Source: CAIJMI01 sp043798445 (GTDB lineage: Bacteria; Patescibacteriota; Microgenomatia; UBA10105; UBA927). From it: DNA of 64,000 bases. Within the stretch, counting starts at the first letter, position 1. Every line of letters starts with the position of its first letter. The translations under genes and the position numbers were made by a program. The DNA lies in NCBI GenBank assembly GCA_043798445.1, contig JAZDOQ010000027.1, positions 55,536 through 119,535 on the forward strand. Reading direction: 5' to 3'. Below are positions 24,635 through 31,786 of this stretch, piece by piece. Under the pieces are notes generated by a model. It was not told the origin of the DNA. It searched no databases and saw nothing but the letters and a program-made list of their open reading frames with translations.

Positions 24635-26983
24635 ATGTCAAATGATGTAGCCGATATTATCGGAAAAATGGAAGTATTTGGAATAAGCCTGATACTGCTT
24701 GTTATGTTTCTTGGTGCATTTTTTGGTTTGTGCTACATTGCTTTTCTGTTGTGGAAATATCGAAATCGTGAAGCCCGATCGTTATCATACGTCTTGCTTC
24801 AAATAGCAGTTCCCCGGGAAAATGAAATAAAAATTGATGCTGCAGAGCAGATGTTTTCCAGTCTTTATGGAATATATAACAATAAATGGTGGGCATTTAT
24901 CAAACCCCAGGATCATATTTCATTTGAAATTGTTGCGAAACGGGAAGATATCCGTTTTTATGTGTCTGTCCCAAAAAATATCAAAGACTTGGTGGAAAAA
25001 CAAATTCATGGAGCATATCCTGGAGCTGATATTAAAGAGGTAGAAGAATACTCCATTTTTTCTGAAAAAGGAAAAGTGGCCTTTACTGCGTTGCGGCTTC
25101 GATATACGAGTTACTATCCAATCAGATCATATCGTGATTTACCGACCGACGCGTTATCTTCTATTACCTCAGTGTTAGCTAAGATGGGTGAGGGTGAGGG
25201 TGCTGTTGTTCAAATATTGATTCAACCAACAGGGGATAGATGGAAACGTGTTGGGAGATCATATATCTCTAAGATAAAGAAAGACGAAGCAAACCCAGAA
25301 AAAGCGAATTTCAAAGTGAACCAAAAGTCATTGGAAGCAATCGAAACAAAAATTCAAAAACCCGGATTTAATAGTGTGATACGTATTGTTGTGTCATCAA
25401 CCACGAAAGAACAAGCTGACCAGCACTTAAAAAATATTATTTCATCATTTGAACAATTTTCATCAGATAATAATGCGTTTTGGGAAGTGAAATTCCCCAT
25501 CAAACATCTGTTTTTAACTGATTTTATTTATCGGTATTTCCCAGTATTAAACATTCCACTTCTCAGGCAATATAGCGTCCTTAACAGTGATGAACTTGCA
25601 AGTATTTTCCATCTCCCGAATAAAACAATAGAAACACCGCATATTTTTTGGTTGAATGCAAAACGTGCTCCAGCTCCGATGTCAATTCCGGAGTCAGGAT
25701 TGTACTTGGGTATGTCGAAATATCGTGGAGTTGAGAGGCCAATTTATATTGGTGAAGATGATAGACGACGGCATATGTATGTCATCGGAAAAACCGGTAC
25801 GGGAAAATCACAGCTGTTGGAAGAGATGGTCATGCAGGATATTAATGCAGGTAAAGGAGTTGCGGTGATTGATCCTCACGGAGATCTTATTTCAGGAATT
25901 CTTGCTCGTATGCCGGTATCACGTGCTGAAGAGGTCGTTGTGTTTGATCCGTCCGATACGGAGCGGCCAATGGGACTTAATATGCTTGAGGCACAAACAG
26001 AAGAGCAAAAGCATTTTGTTGTTACCTCTATCGTAGGACTAATGTATAAACTGTATGACCCGATGAAAACAGGAATTATTGGTCCGAGATTTGAACATGC
26101 AATCCGCAATGCCATGCTGACGGTCATGTGTGAGCCGGGAAATACATTTGTGGAGGTGGTTCGTGCATTGACGGATCCGTCATTTGTTCAGGAACTGCTG
26201 CCGAAAGTGAATGATCCAATGATTAGACGATATTGGACGGATCAAATTGCGCAGACAGCTGATTTTCATAAATCAGAAGTGTTGGATTATATCGTTTCAA
26301 AATTCGGTAGGTTTGTCACAAATAAACTCATGCGTAACATCATCGGTCAATCAGAATCCTCATTTGATTTTAGAAAAGTGATGGATGAAGGAAAAATATT
26401 GTTGGTAAATTTAGCAAAAGGAAAACTTGGAGAAGAAAATAGTAATTTTTTAGGTCTCATTCTTGTTCCAAGAATTCTTGTTGCTGCCATGAGCAGACAG
26501 GAAATGCCGGAAGAAGAACGTCGGGATTTTTATCTTTATGTTGATGAGTTTCAGAATTTCGCAACACCTGACTTTGCTCAAATTCTTTCAGAGGCGAGAA
26601 AATATAGATTAAACCTTATTGTCGCAAACCAATTTATTGGTCAAATGGAAGAAGAAGTGAAGAACGCTGTATTTGGGAACGTTGGAACGCTCATATCATT
26701 CCGTGTTGGTGTGACGGACGCAAATTATTTACAGCATGAATATCAACCAACTTTTTCCGAATCGGACTTGATTAATATCGATAAATATAATTCTTATGTG
26801 AAGACGATTGTGAAAAATGAACCAATGAAACCATTTTCTATCGATCTTACCAAAGACATGAAACAAATCGTTGCAGCAAGAAATCCACAGATAGCACAAG
26901 CAATCATTCAATTATCAAGATTAAAGTATGGGAGATCAAAAGAACTGGTAGAGGCAGAAGTATCACAACGCGCGCGACTCTAA
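24635..26983 (+). CDS. VirD4/TraG-like membrane ATPase (type IV secretion coupling-protein family)
   Basis: A 782-aa ATPase with an N-terminal membrane helix (about 15-40), an unassigned domain of about 300 aa, and a HerA/VirD4-type motor: Walker A GKTGTGKS (385-392), VIDPHGDL shortly after, Walker B-like YVDEFQNF (D637-E638) and a C-terminal TraM-recognition-like part. Relatives pump DNA or protein across membranes. Orthologues are common in CPR genomes without an evident full conjugation system. The start at 24635 is supported by TACAAT (24623-24628) 6 nt upstream, giving the gene its own leaderless promoter in addition to read-through from the riboswitch gene. Confidence 0.9.
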   Translation: MSNDVADIIGKMEVFGISLILLVMFLGAFFGLCYIAFLLWKYRNREARSLSYVLLQIAVPRENEIKIDAAEQMFSSLYGIYNNKWWAFIKPQDHISFEIVAKREDIRFYVSVPKNIKDLVEKQIHGAYPGADIKEVEEYSIFSEKGKVAFTALRLRYTSYYPIRSYRDLPTDALSSITSVLAKMGEGEGAVVQILIQPTGDRWKRVGRSYISKIKKDEANPEKANFKVNQKSLEAIETKIQKPGFNSVIRIVVSSTTKEQADQHLKNIISSFEQFSSDNNAFWEVKFPIKHLFLTDFIYRYFPVLNIPLLRQYSVLNSDELASIFHLPNKTIETPHIFWLNAKRAPAPMSIPESGLYLGMSKYRGVERPIYIGEDDRRRHMYVIGKTGTGKSQLLEEMVMQDINAGKGVAVIDPHGDLISGILARMPVSRAEEVVVFDPSDTERPMGLNMLEAQTEEQKHFVVTSIVGLMYKLYDPMKTGIIGPRFEHAIRNAMLTVMCEPGNTFVEVVRALTDPSFVQELLPKVNDPMIRRYWTDQIAQTADFHKSEVLDYIVSKFGRFVTNKLMRNIIGQSESSFDFRKVMDEGKILLVNLAKGKLGEENSNFLGLILVPRILVAAMSRQEMPEEERRDFYLYVDEFQNFATPDFAQILSEARKYRLNLIVANQFIGQMEEEVKNAVFGNVGTLISFRVGVTDANYLQHEYQPTFSESDLINIDKYNSYVKTIVKNEPMKPFSIDLTKDMKQIVAARNPQIAQAIIQLSRLKYGRSKELVEAEVSQRARL

Positions 26984-27040
26984 AAAACACTCCTTTACAA
27001 TAGTCATAATTACGATACACTTTGAAGTATTGAAAATTTT

Positions 27041-28438
27041 ATGGATCAACAAGAAGAAACTCTCGGTACTGCGATAGTTAAACATCAAGAAAAAGTGGTC
27101 TACATCTTTAACATGTCTGAGGACGTGTGGGCGTTTATTAACGCGATCAGTAATCCAAAATTTCATCAATGGGAAATTGATGATAACGCTGATTTATCAG
27201 ATCGTGGAGAATTATTTACTAATGCAGATGAAGAAGGGCTTATGTATATTTCCCCAAAAAAAATTGATGAAATGTATGTTTCATATGTTAAAGAGTTATT
27301 TTCTATTAAATCATTAGAAATATTAGTTCCAGAAATCCACACGGGTGTTATTTGTGATGACATTCTCCGTGATGAAAAAATCATGGATAGGCTTGTGGAA
27401 GCGTCAAATTCGGTTAAAAAATTGACGTTAACCAGTTATTCAACTTCACCTCAATTTTTACATTTAGCAGAAACATTGAGGTCAAAAGGAATAACAGTAT
27501 ATACACCAGAATCACCTGAAATTAATTGTGCGTGGACAGTAAATTTTTATGGGAGCAAGTCTGGGATACGACAACTTGTTCAAATGAGCGGAGCAAAGGA
27601 GCCAGATTTAAAAATGCCAGAAGGTGTTGTGTGTGCCGGAATTATCGATGCTGCTAAAATTGCAGCAAATAAATATATTAAAGAAAATGGAGTTGTTATA
27701 AAAACAAATAAAGGCCATTCCGGTTCAGGAGTCTTAATTTTTCGTGAACATGATCTTCCAAATGAATATAGTGCCTGTGAAAAAGCGATACACGCAATCT
27801 TAGGAAAAGATGCATATTGGGAACAATTCCCAATCGTTATTGAAAGTCTGATTAATATTAATCCTGCTATTGCAGGAGGGTTCCCTAATGTGGAATTTAA
27901 AATTCAAAAGAATGGAAAAATAGAATTTTTGTATTTTTGCGGAATGAGAGTTACAAAAGACGGAGTATTTCAAGGGATAGAGATTAATCAAGATATTGTG
28001 ACGGATCGAGTGTTCGCACGCATTATGGATACAGGCTTTTTTGTTGCAGAGCAGTATAGCGCTGCTGGTTACCGCGGATATTTTGATGTTGATTTTATTG
28101 CTGCCAAAAATGGAGAAATCTATGTAACAGAATCTAATACAAGAAGAACAGGCGGAACTCATGCATACAAAGCAGGAAAATTACTCATTGGAAAAGAATT
28201 TTTGAAAGAAGCGTATATTCTTTCTGATAACGCGTTGACGCTTCCCGAACGTATGTCAACATTTACTCATGTACATCAGAAATTGAAACCGATCCTTTTT
28301 GACAAAAAAACGAAAGAAGGTGTTGTTATAGCGTCTTCGAATCTTATTCGTCAACATCGGTTGGCCTACGTGATTTTCGGATCGAATGAAAAACGCGCGC
28401 TTGAAATAGAAGAACAAATGAAACAGCTTTTGGCATAA
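27041..28438 (+). CDS. ATP-grasp ligase, PGM1-like (with pre-ATP-grasp domain)
   Basis: A 465-aa protein. The N-terminal ~180 residues resemble a pre-ATP-grasp domain; the following ATP-grasp core shows NGVVIKTNKGHSGSGV (ATP-binding lysine and glycine-rich loop), YRGYFDVDFI and the metal/phosphate loop VTESNTRRTGGTH. This last pattern matches the PGM1 group of peptide ligases (carboxylate-amine ligases, such as that of pheganomycin biosynthesis). The substrate is unknown; it could extend a peptide, a wall precursor or a cofactor. It stands alone, with no obvious precursor peptide gene adjacent. A hairpin at 28474-28502 may end its transcript. Confidence 0.78.
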   Translation: MDQQEETLGTAIVKHQEKVVYIFNMSEDVWAFINAISNPKFHQWEIDDNADLSDRGELFTNADEEGLMYISPKKIDEMYVSYVKELFSIKSLEILVPEIHTGVICDDILRDEKIMDRLVEASNSVKKLTLTSYSTSPQFLHLAETLRSKGITVYTPESPEINCAWTVNFYGSKSGIRQLVQMSGAKEPDLKMPEGVVCAGIIDAAKIAANKYIKENGVVIKTNKGHSGSGVLIFREHDLPNEYSACEKAIHAILGKDAYWEQFPIVIESLININPAIAGGFPNVEFKIQKNGKIEFLYFCGMRVTKDGVFQGIEINQDIVTDRVFARIMDTGFFVAEQYSAAGYRGYFDVDFIAAKNGEIYVTESNTRRTGGTHAYKAGKLLIGKEFLKEAYILSDNALTLPERMSTFTHVHQKLKPILFDKKTKEGVVIASSNLIRQHRLAYVIFGSNEKRALEIEEQMKQLLA

Positions 28439-28473
28439 GTTCAGTAATCCTATAATACACCTTGCAATTTATC

Positions 28474-28502
28474 AGCTTCGTAAGGCGTGGCCTTAAGAAG
28501 CT
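28474..28502 (+). terminator. Hairpin, possible terminator of the ATP-grasp gene
   Basis: AGCTTC-G-TAAGG, a CGTGG loop, then CCTTA-A-GAAGCT form an 11-bp stem with one G/A mismatch. No T-tract follows, so an intrinsic terminator is uncertain; it could also be an mRNA 3'-end stabiliser. Confidence 0.4.
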
Positions 28503-28564
28503 AAATTTAAAACACGTGAATTATAAGATATTGTAAATGTCGTGAAGTAAACCATTCCCGTTTT

Positions 28565-28573
28565 TGTTATAAT
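28565..28573 (+). promoter_or_regulatory. Extended -10 promoter of tRNA-Ile/idi
   Basis: TGTTATAAT is a perfect extended -10 element. The transcript would start near 28580, directly before the tandem hairpin element and the tRNA. No clear -35 is visible, as expected for extended -10 promoters. Confidence 0.65.
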
Positions 28574-28585
28574 TCCAAGTGTGGC

Positions 28586-28620
28586 GGCACGTCAAACGTG
28601 CCAGCCGCGTTTGACGCGGC
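28586..28620 (+). repeat. Tandem palindromic element in the tRNA leader
   Basis: Two perfect 7-bp hairpins with 3-nt loops separated by one base: GGCACGT-CAA-ACGTGCC (28586-28602) and GCCGCGT-TTG-ACGCGGC (28604-28620). The second includes the first two bases of the tRNA, so it competes with the acceptor stem. In addition, CGTCAAACG (28590-28598) and CGTTTGACG (28608-28616) are mutually complementary, allowing one alternative long hairpin. Similar tandem hairpins occur inside tsaD (29613-29642). Confidence 0.65.
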
Positions 28621-28690
28621 GCCCGTAGCTCATCGGTAGAGCGCATGTCTTATAAACATGAGGTACTTGGATCGTCACCAAGCGGGCGCA
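28619..28690 (+). tRNA. tRNA-Ile (anticodon UAU)
   Basis: A full cloverleaf of 72 nt: a 7-bp acceptor stem GCGCCCG/CGGGCGC, D-arm GCTC/GAGC, anticodon stem CATGT/ACATG with loop CTTATAA (anticodon TAT at 28651-28653), a 5-nt variable loop, T-stem CTTGG/CCAAG and discriminator A. The segments after the D-stem and around the variable loop resemble E. coli tRNA-Ile, supporting Ile identity. CCA is not encoded. The T-loop is ATCGTCA rather than TTCRANT, so positions 54 and 58 are swapped (A54, T58). It reads AUA without needing lysidine, which is uncommon in bacteria. Confidence 0.87.
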
Positions 28691-28691
28691 C

Positions 28692-29219
28692 ATGGAACAA
28701 GTAATACTCGTTGATGAACAAAACAATGAAATTGGTATTGCGCCAAAAGATATGGTGCACACTGATAAAACACCGCTTCATCGGGCCTTTTCGTTATTTT
28801 TATTTAACAACAGGAATCAATTGTTGGTAACACAGCGGGCAACCAACAAGAAAACATTTCCCGGAGTGTGGACCAATAGCGTTTGTGGCCATGTATCGCC
28901 GGGGGAGAAAACAGCAGATGCAGTGAAACGAAGAGTGAATGATGAGTTGCACATTGTCGCAACAGGTATCAAAGAAGTTTCCCTATATAGATATACATTT
29001 ACAGACAGTAACGGAATTGTTGAAAATGAAGTCTGTCCGATTTTTGTAGGATTTACCAATGAAGATCCAACATTAAACAAGAACGAAGTAAAGAATTGGA
29101 AATGGATTGATTGGAATGAATTTTTGACCACCATTAGAGAAAAACCAGGAACGTATTCCCCATGGAGTGAAGAAGAGGCAATTATACTTCAACGGACAAA
29201 TCCGGAATTGCTTCAATAG
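28692..29219 (+). CDS. idi: Isopentenyl-diphosphate delta-isomerase type I
   Basis: Nudix-fold enzyme interconverting IPP and DMAPP for isoprenoid (undecaprenyl) synthesis. Seen: HRAFS with H30, the W60-TNSVCGH motif with catalytic C65 and H67, a SPGEKTADAVKRRVNDEL Nudix-like helix, NEVCPIFVG and the tryptophan motif WKWIDW. The 175-aa length is standard. The ATG begins 2 nt after the tRNA discriminator base, so tRNA 3' processing would release an almost leaderless idi mRNA. No other mevalonate or MEP pathway gene is in the window. Its 3' end overlaps tsaD (opposite strand) by 38 nt. Confidence 0.95.
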   Translation: MEQVILVDEQNNEIGIAPKDMVHTDKTPLHRAFSLFLFNNRNQLLVTQRATNKKTFPGVWTNSVCGHVSPGEKTADAVKRRVNDELHIVATGIKEVSLYRYTFTDSNGIVENEVCPIFVGFTNEDPTLNKNEVKNWKWIDWNEFLTTIREKPGTYSPWSEEEAIILQRTNPELLQ

Positions 29220-30204
29220 TGTGCCAGTCCACGGGTTCTCCTCGAAAATATGCGTATGACCCAATGTACGCCGCATTATCAGTGCAAAGGGAAACGGGCG
29301 GACAGAAGAAAGGAACATCACTATTCTGAAACTTTTCCCGTAATCGTAAATTTGCTGCAACGCCTCCACCGATACATATTGACTGTGCACCATATTGTTC
29401 GGCGGCTTGGAGTGTTTTTGTAACCAGTACATCAGTAATGGATTCCTGCACTTCATATGCCAGTTCTCCAATTATTTTTTCGTCAAATCCCGGTAATTCT
29501 TTTTGTTTGGTGACTTCCCGCAATATTGCAGTCTTGAGGCCGGAAAAAGAAAAATTAAGCGTGTTGTCATGTAGCAAAGGTCTTGGTAATTTGATATTAG
29601 ATTTTTTTCTTGTCCTGCGGAGCAGGATCTCGCTTCGCGAGACAGTTTCCTGTATTGCTAAACCTCCGCGCGATCCAAATCCTAACAGTCGTGCTGCTTT
29701 GTCAAATGCTTCACCCGCAGCATCATCAATCGTACCTCCAAGCCATTGCAGTTCTTTTTTGTTTTTCATAAGAAATAACTCCGTGTGTCCACCGGAAACA
29801 ACGAGACCAATTGCAGGAAATGTAATTGTTTGATTGGAAACCAAGAAATTCGCATATAAATGCGCTAGGACATGATTGACGGGAATGATTGGTTTTTTGG
29901 TTACATACGCAATTGTTTTTGCGGCTTCAACGCCAATAAGGAGAGAGCCGATGAGTCCTGGTCCAACAGTGACCGCAACCGCGTCGATAGAAGAATAATT
30001 TTGATGAGCTTCCTGTAACGCCTCAGTAATAACAGGAAGAATGCATTTTAGTTGTTCGCGGGATGCAACCTCAGGAACAATGCCACCGTATTTTTCATGC
30101 ATGGCAGATGATGTTGCAATGACGTTACTCAAAATTTTTGTACCGTCCCTTATGACTGCGGCACTTGTCTCATCACAACTGGATTCAATTGCAAGGATGT
30201 TCAT
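29182..30204 (-). CDS. tsaD: tRNA N6-threonylcarbamoyladenosine transferase TsaD
   Basis: Catalyses the last step of t6A37 synthesis on ANN-decoding tRNAs, including the tRNA-Ile next door. Seen: MNILAIESSCDETSAAV at the start, the metal-binding HVLAHLYAN (HxxxH), VSGGHTEL, GEAFDKAARLL and FSFSGLKTA, with SICIGGGVAAN near the C-terminus. The start at 30204 (Met-Asn-Ile) overlaps the MFS gene stop by ATGA; an upstream Met at 30231 would lie inside that gene. A 10-codon stretch (SRSEILLRRT) before the KLPRPLLHD motif is encoded by a tandem palindrome and looks like an in-frame insertion. Length 340 aa. Confidence 0.96.
   Translation of the reverse strand: MNILAIESSCDETSAAVIRDGTKILSNVIATSSAMHEKYGGIVPEVASREQLKCILPVITEALQEAHQNYSSIDAVAVTVGPGLIGSLLIGVEAAKTIAYVTKKPIIPVNHVLAHLYANFLVSNQTITFPAIGLVVSGGHTELFLMKNKKELQWLGGTIDDAAGEAFDKAARLLGFGSRGGLAIQETVSRSEILLRRTRKKSNIKLPRPLLHDNTLNFSFSGLKTAILREVTKQKELPGFDEKIIGELAYEVQESITDVLVTKTLQAAEQYGAQSICIGGGVAANLRLREKFQNSDVPFFCPPVSLCTDNAAYIGSYAYFRGEPVDWHTIEAIPDLSVEV
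29613..29642 (-). repeat. Tandem palindromic element inserted in the tsaD coding sequence
   Basis: Two abutting perfect hairpins, TCCTGC-GGA-GCAGGA (29613-29627) and TCTCGC-TTC-GCGAGA (29628-29642), each with a 6-bp stem and 3-nt loop, total 30 nt. The element keeps the frame (10 codons) and falls where other TsaD proteins have a short loop. The layout is like that of the element in the tRNA leader. Confidence 0.55.
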
Positions 30205-31355
30205 ATTTTTGTTTGTTTCTTTAATTTCCATAATAATACAATCGTCGGAAGATAGAATATCTGTGTAAATAATAATGCCGTTGTGGGGGAAGTCCTGTCA
30301 GCGACAAGTCCGATAACGATAGAAAAAATGCCAAACGTGATACTTCCTGCAAATGAAACAAGGGATGCAAGCGTTGCGCGTTCATTTTCTGTAAACTCTT
30401 TTTGCATAAGTGAATTTGAAGCAACTTCTGTTGCACCGTAAAGAAAGGATGTTGAAGATAAAAGGATCGGTGAAACAACAGTTGGGAATGCCAGAGAAAT
30501 AACGGCAATGACACGGTTGATACACGTCTCAAAGAGCATAAGATTTAATCCGCCAAATTTTTTAATAAGTTTTCCTGCATACCAAAAACTAATACCACCT
30601 CCAATAAATGAAAGAGTTTTGGAGATACCAATCGCCCACACTGGCCAAAGTGTTGCTATAAAAGCGGATTTAAATTGAAATGCCGATTCGCCAATACCAA
30701 ATCCAATAATTTGATTAAGACTAAGCAGTTTTAAATTTTTGTTGTGCCATATATGGTGAAGAGAGGTAAAAAGATGTGCGTAAATATTTGTTGTTGTGGA
30801 TGTTTGGCTTTTGGGTTCTTTCACAAAGAAAGAGAGAAAAAGGCATATGACCTGAGGAATAACAGAAAGCCACATGACCCAAGCAAAAGAAAAGTACGCG
30901 ATGACACTTCCAGCAACGGTACCAATGGTTAATGCTAGTTGAAACATTGCGCTCGTTTTTCCAAGATAATGATCATATGTATCCACTTTATTAAGATCTC
31001 GGAGAGAATCATGAAGCATAGCATTGTTGTTCCCACTATAAAATGCTCTGGTCAGTCCTTCAAAAAGCGCACCAATGGCTAGTGGTAAATATCCTCCACC
31101 AATAGCATAAAAAACCGCACAGGTAACAGAAGCGATTGCTCCGGCAGTCATTGTTTTTTTTCGACCAAATTTGTCTGAAAGAATGCCGGTGGGAACTTCA
31201 AAGATTGCAGAGGAAAACATGGTTATGCTAAAAAGGCTCATTGCAAGCGCATAGGAACCCGTTACTTTGGCGAAATAGAGAATTAAAATTGCACTATAAA
31301 ACTGAAAGTCAGTAAAGAAATTAAATAGTGCTAAAAGCTTGATATTTCGCCCCAT
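30201..31355 (-). CDS. MFS transporter
   Basis: A 384-aa protein with about twelve hydrophobic helices. The loop between helices 2 and 3 has GILSDKFGRKK, the MFS motif A (GxLxDxxGRK). The N-terminal residues and the short loops resemble drug/multidrug or sugar exporters, but no substrate can be stated. It is co-transcribed with the cytidylyltransferase-like gene upstream (14-nt gap) and tsaD downstream (ATGA overlap). Confidence 0.88.
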   Translation of the reverse strand: MGRNIKLLALFNFFTDFQFYSAILILYFAKVTGSYALAMSLFSITMFSSAIFEVPTGILSDKFGRKKTMTAGAIASVTCAVFYAIGGGYLPLAIGALFEGLTRAFYSGNNNAMLHDSLRDLNKVDTYDHYLGKTSAMFQLALTIGTVAGSVIAYFSFAWVMWLSVIPQVICLFLSFFVKEPKSQTSTTTNIYAHLFTSLHHIWHNKNLKLLSLNQIIGFGIGESAFQFKSAFIATLWPVWAIGISKTLSFIGGGISFWYAGKLIKKFGGLNLMLFETCINRVIAVISLAFPTVVSPILLSSTSFLYGATEVASNSLMQKEFTENERATLASLVSFAGSITFGIFSIVIGLVADRTSPTTALLFTQIFYLPTIVLLWKLKKQTKI

Positions 31356-31369
31356 ATATCATTCTTATT

Positions 31370-31786
31370 TTACTCGAGATGAGAAAGTTTCGCGAGTGCG
31401 GAGGTAGATAGGGTGACAACCTTTGGAATAATGACCGCTTCTGCACCAACAAGCTCTGTTTGTTTGATTTTCTTTTCAAGGATTGGATCACCCTCAGTAA
31501 ACGCAACAATGGTTGGGTTAATACGTCTAACAGTTTCAAAATAATCTGCATCAGACATCATGGGAGGAAGTGATATCACCTCATCAACCATACGAAGTGA
31601 CTCGAGCATTTTTTTCCGTTGCTCCTGTGTATGAAACGGCCGGTCATCGCCTTTTAACCGCTTAATGGTCTCATCGGATTCAAGCATAACAAGTAGTTTG
31701 TCTCCATGCTGTTTTGCTTGTTCCAAAAAAGAAATATGTCCAAAATGAATAAAATCAAAACAACCGCCAACAAGTACTGTTTTCAT
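31370..31786 (-). CDS. Cytidylyltransferase-fold nucleotidyltransferase (RfaE/TagD-like)
   Basis: A 138-aa protein with GGCFDFIHFGHISFLEQAK at the N-terminus, which contains the HxGH nucleotidyl-transfer motif (HFGH), as in TagD, RfaE C-terminal domain and related enzymes activating small phosphorylated compounds with CTP or ATP. The usual second motif (ISSTxIR-like) is weak here: the C-terminus reads STSALAKLSHL. The start at 31786 overlaps the VanW gene stop by ATGA. Likely substrates are a sugar or polyol phosphate; not determinable. Confidence 0.85.
   Translation of the reverse strand: MKTVLVGGCFDFIHFGHISFLEQAKQHGDKLLVMLESDETIKRLKGDDRPFHTQEQRKKMLESLRMVDEVISLPPMMSDADYFETVRRINPTIVAFTEGDPILEKKIKQTELVGAEAVIIPKVVTLSTSALAKLSHLE

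Larger units (their letters stand above)
28439..28618 (+). other. Intergenic region with hairpins and the tRNA promoter
   Basis: A 180-nt gap. It contains a TATAAT box (28451-28456) with a poorly spaced TTGGCA upstream, a hairpin (28474-28502), the tRNA promoter (28565-28573) and a tandem hairpin element (28586-28620). A small RNA from the first box is possible but unsupported. Confidence 0.5.

Noticed and set aside
28451..28502. A small RNA gene from the TATAAT at 28451 ending at the following hairpin
   Set aside because: The -35 spacing is poor (15 nt), the hairpin lacks a T-tract, and nothing else supports a distinct transcript.
30205..30231. Longer N-terminus of TsaD
   Set aside because: Nine extra residues would lie inside the upstream MFS gene; the ATGA overlap and the family's MNILAIE start favour 30204.
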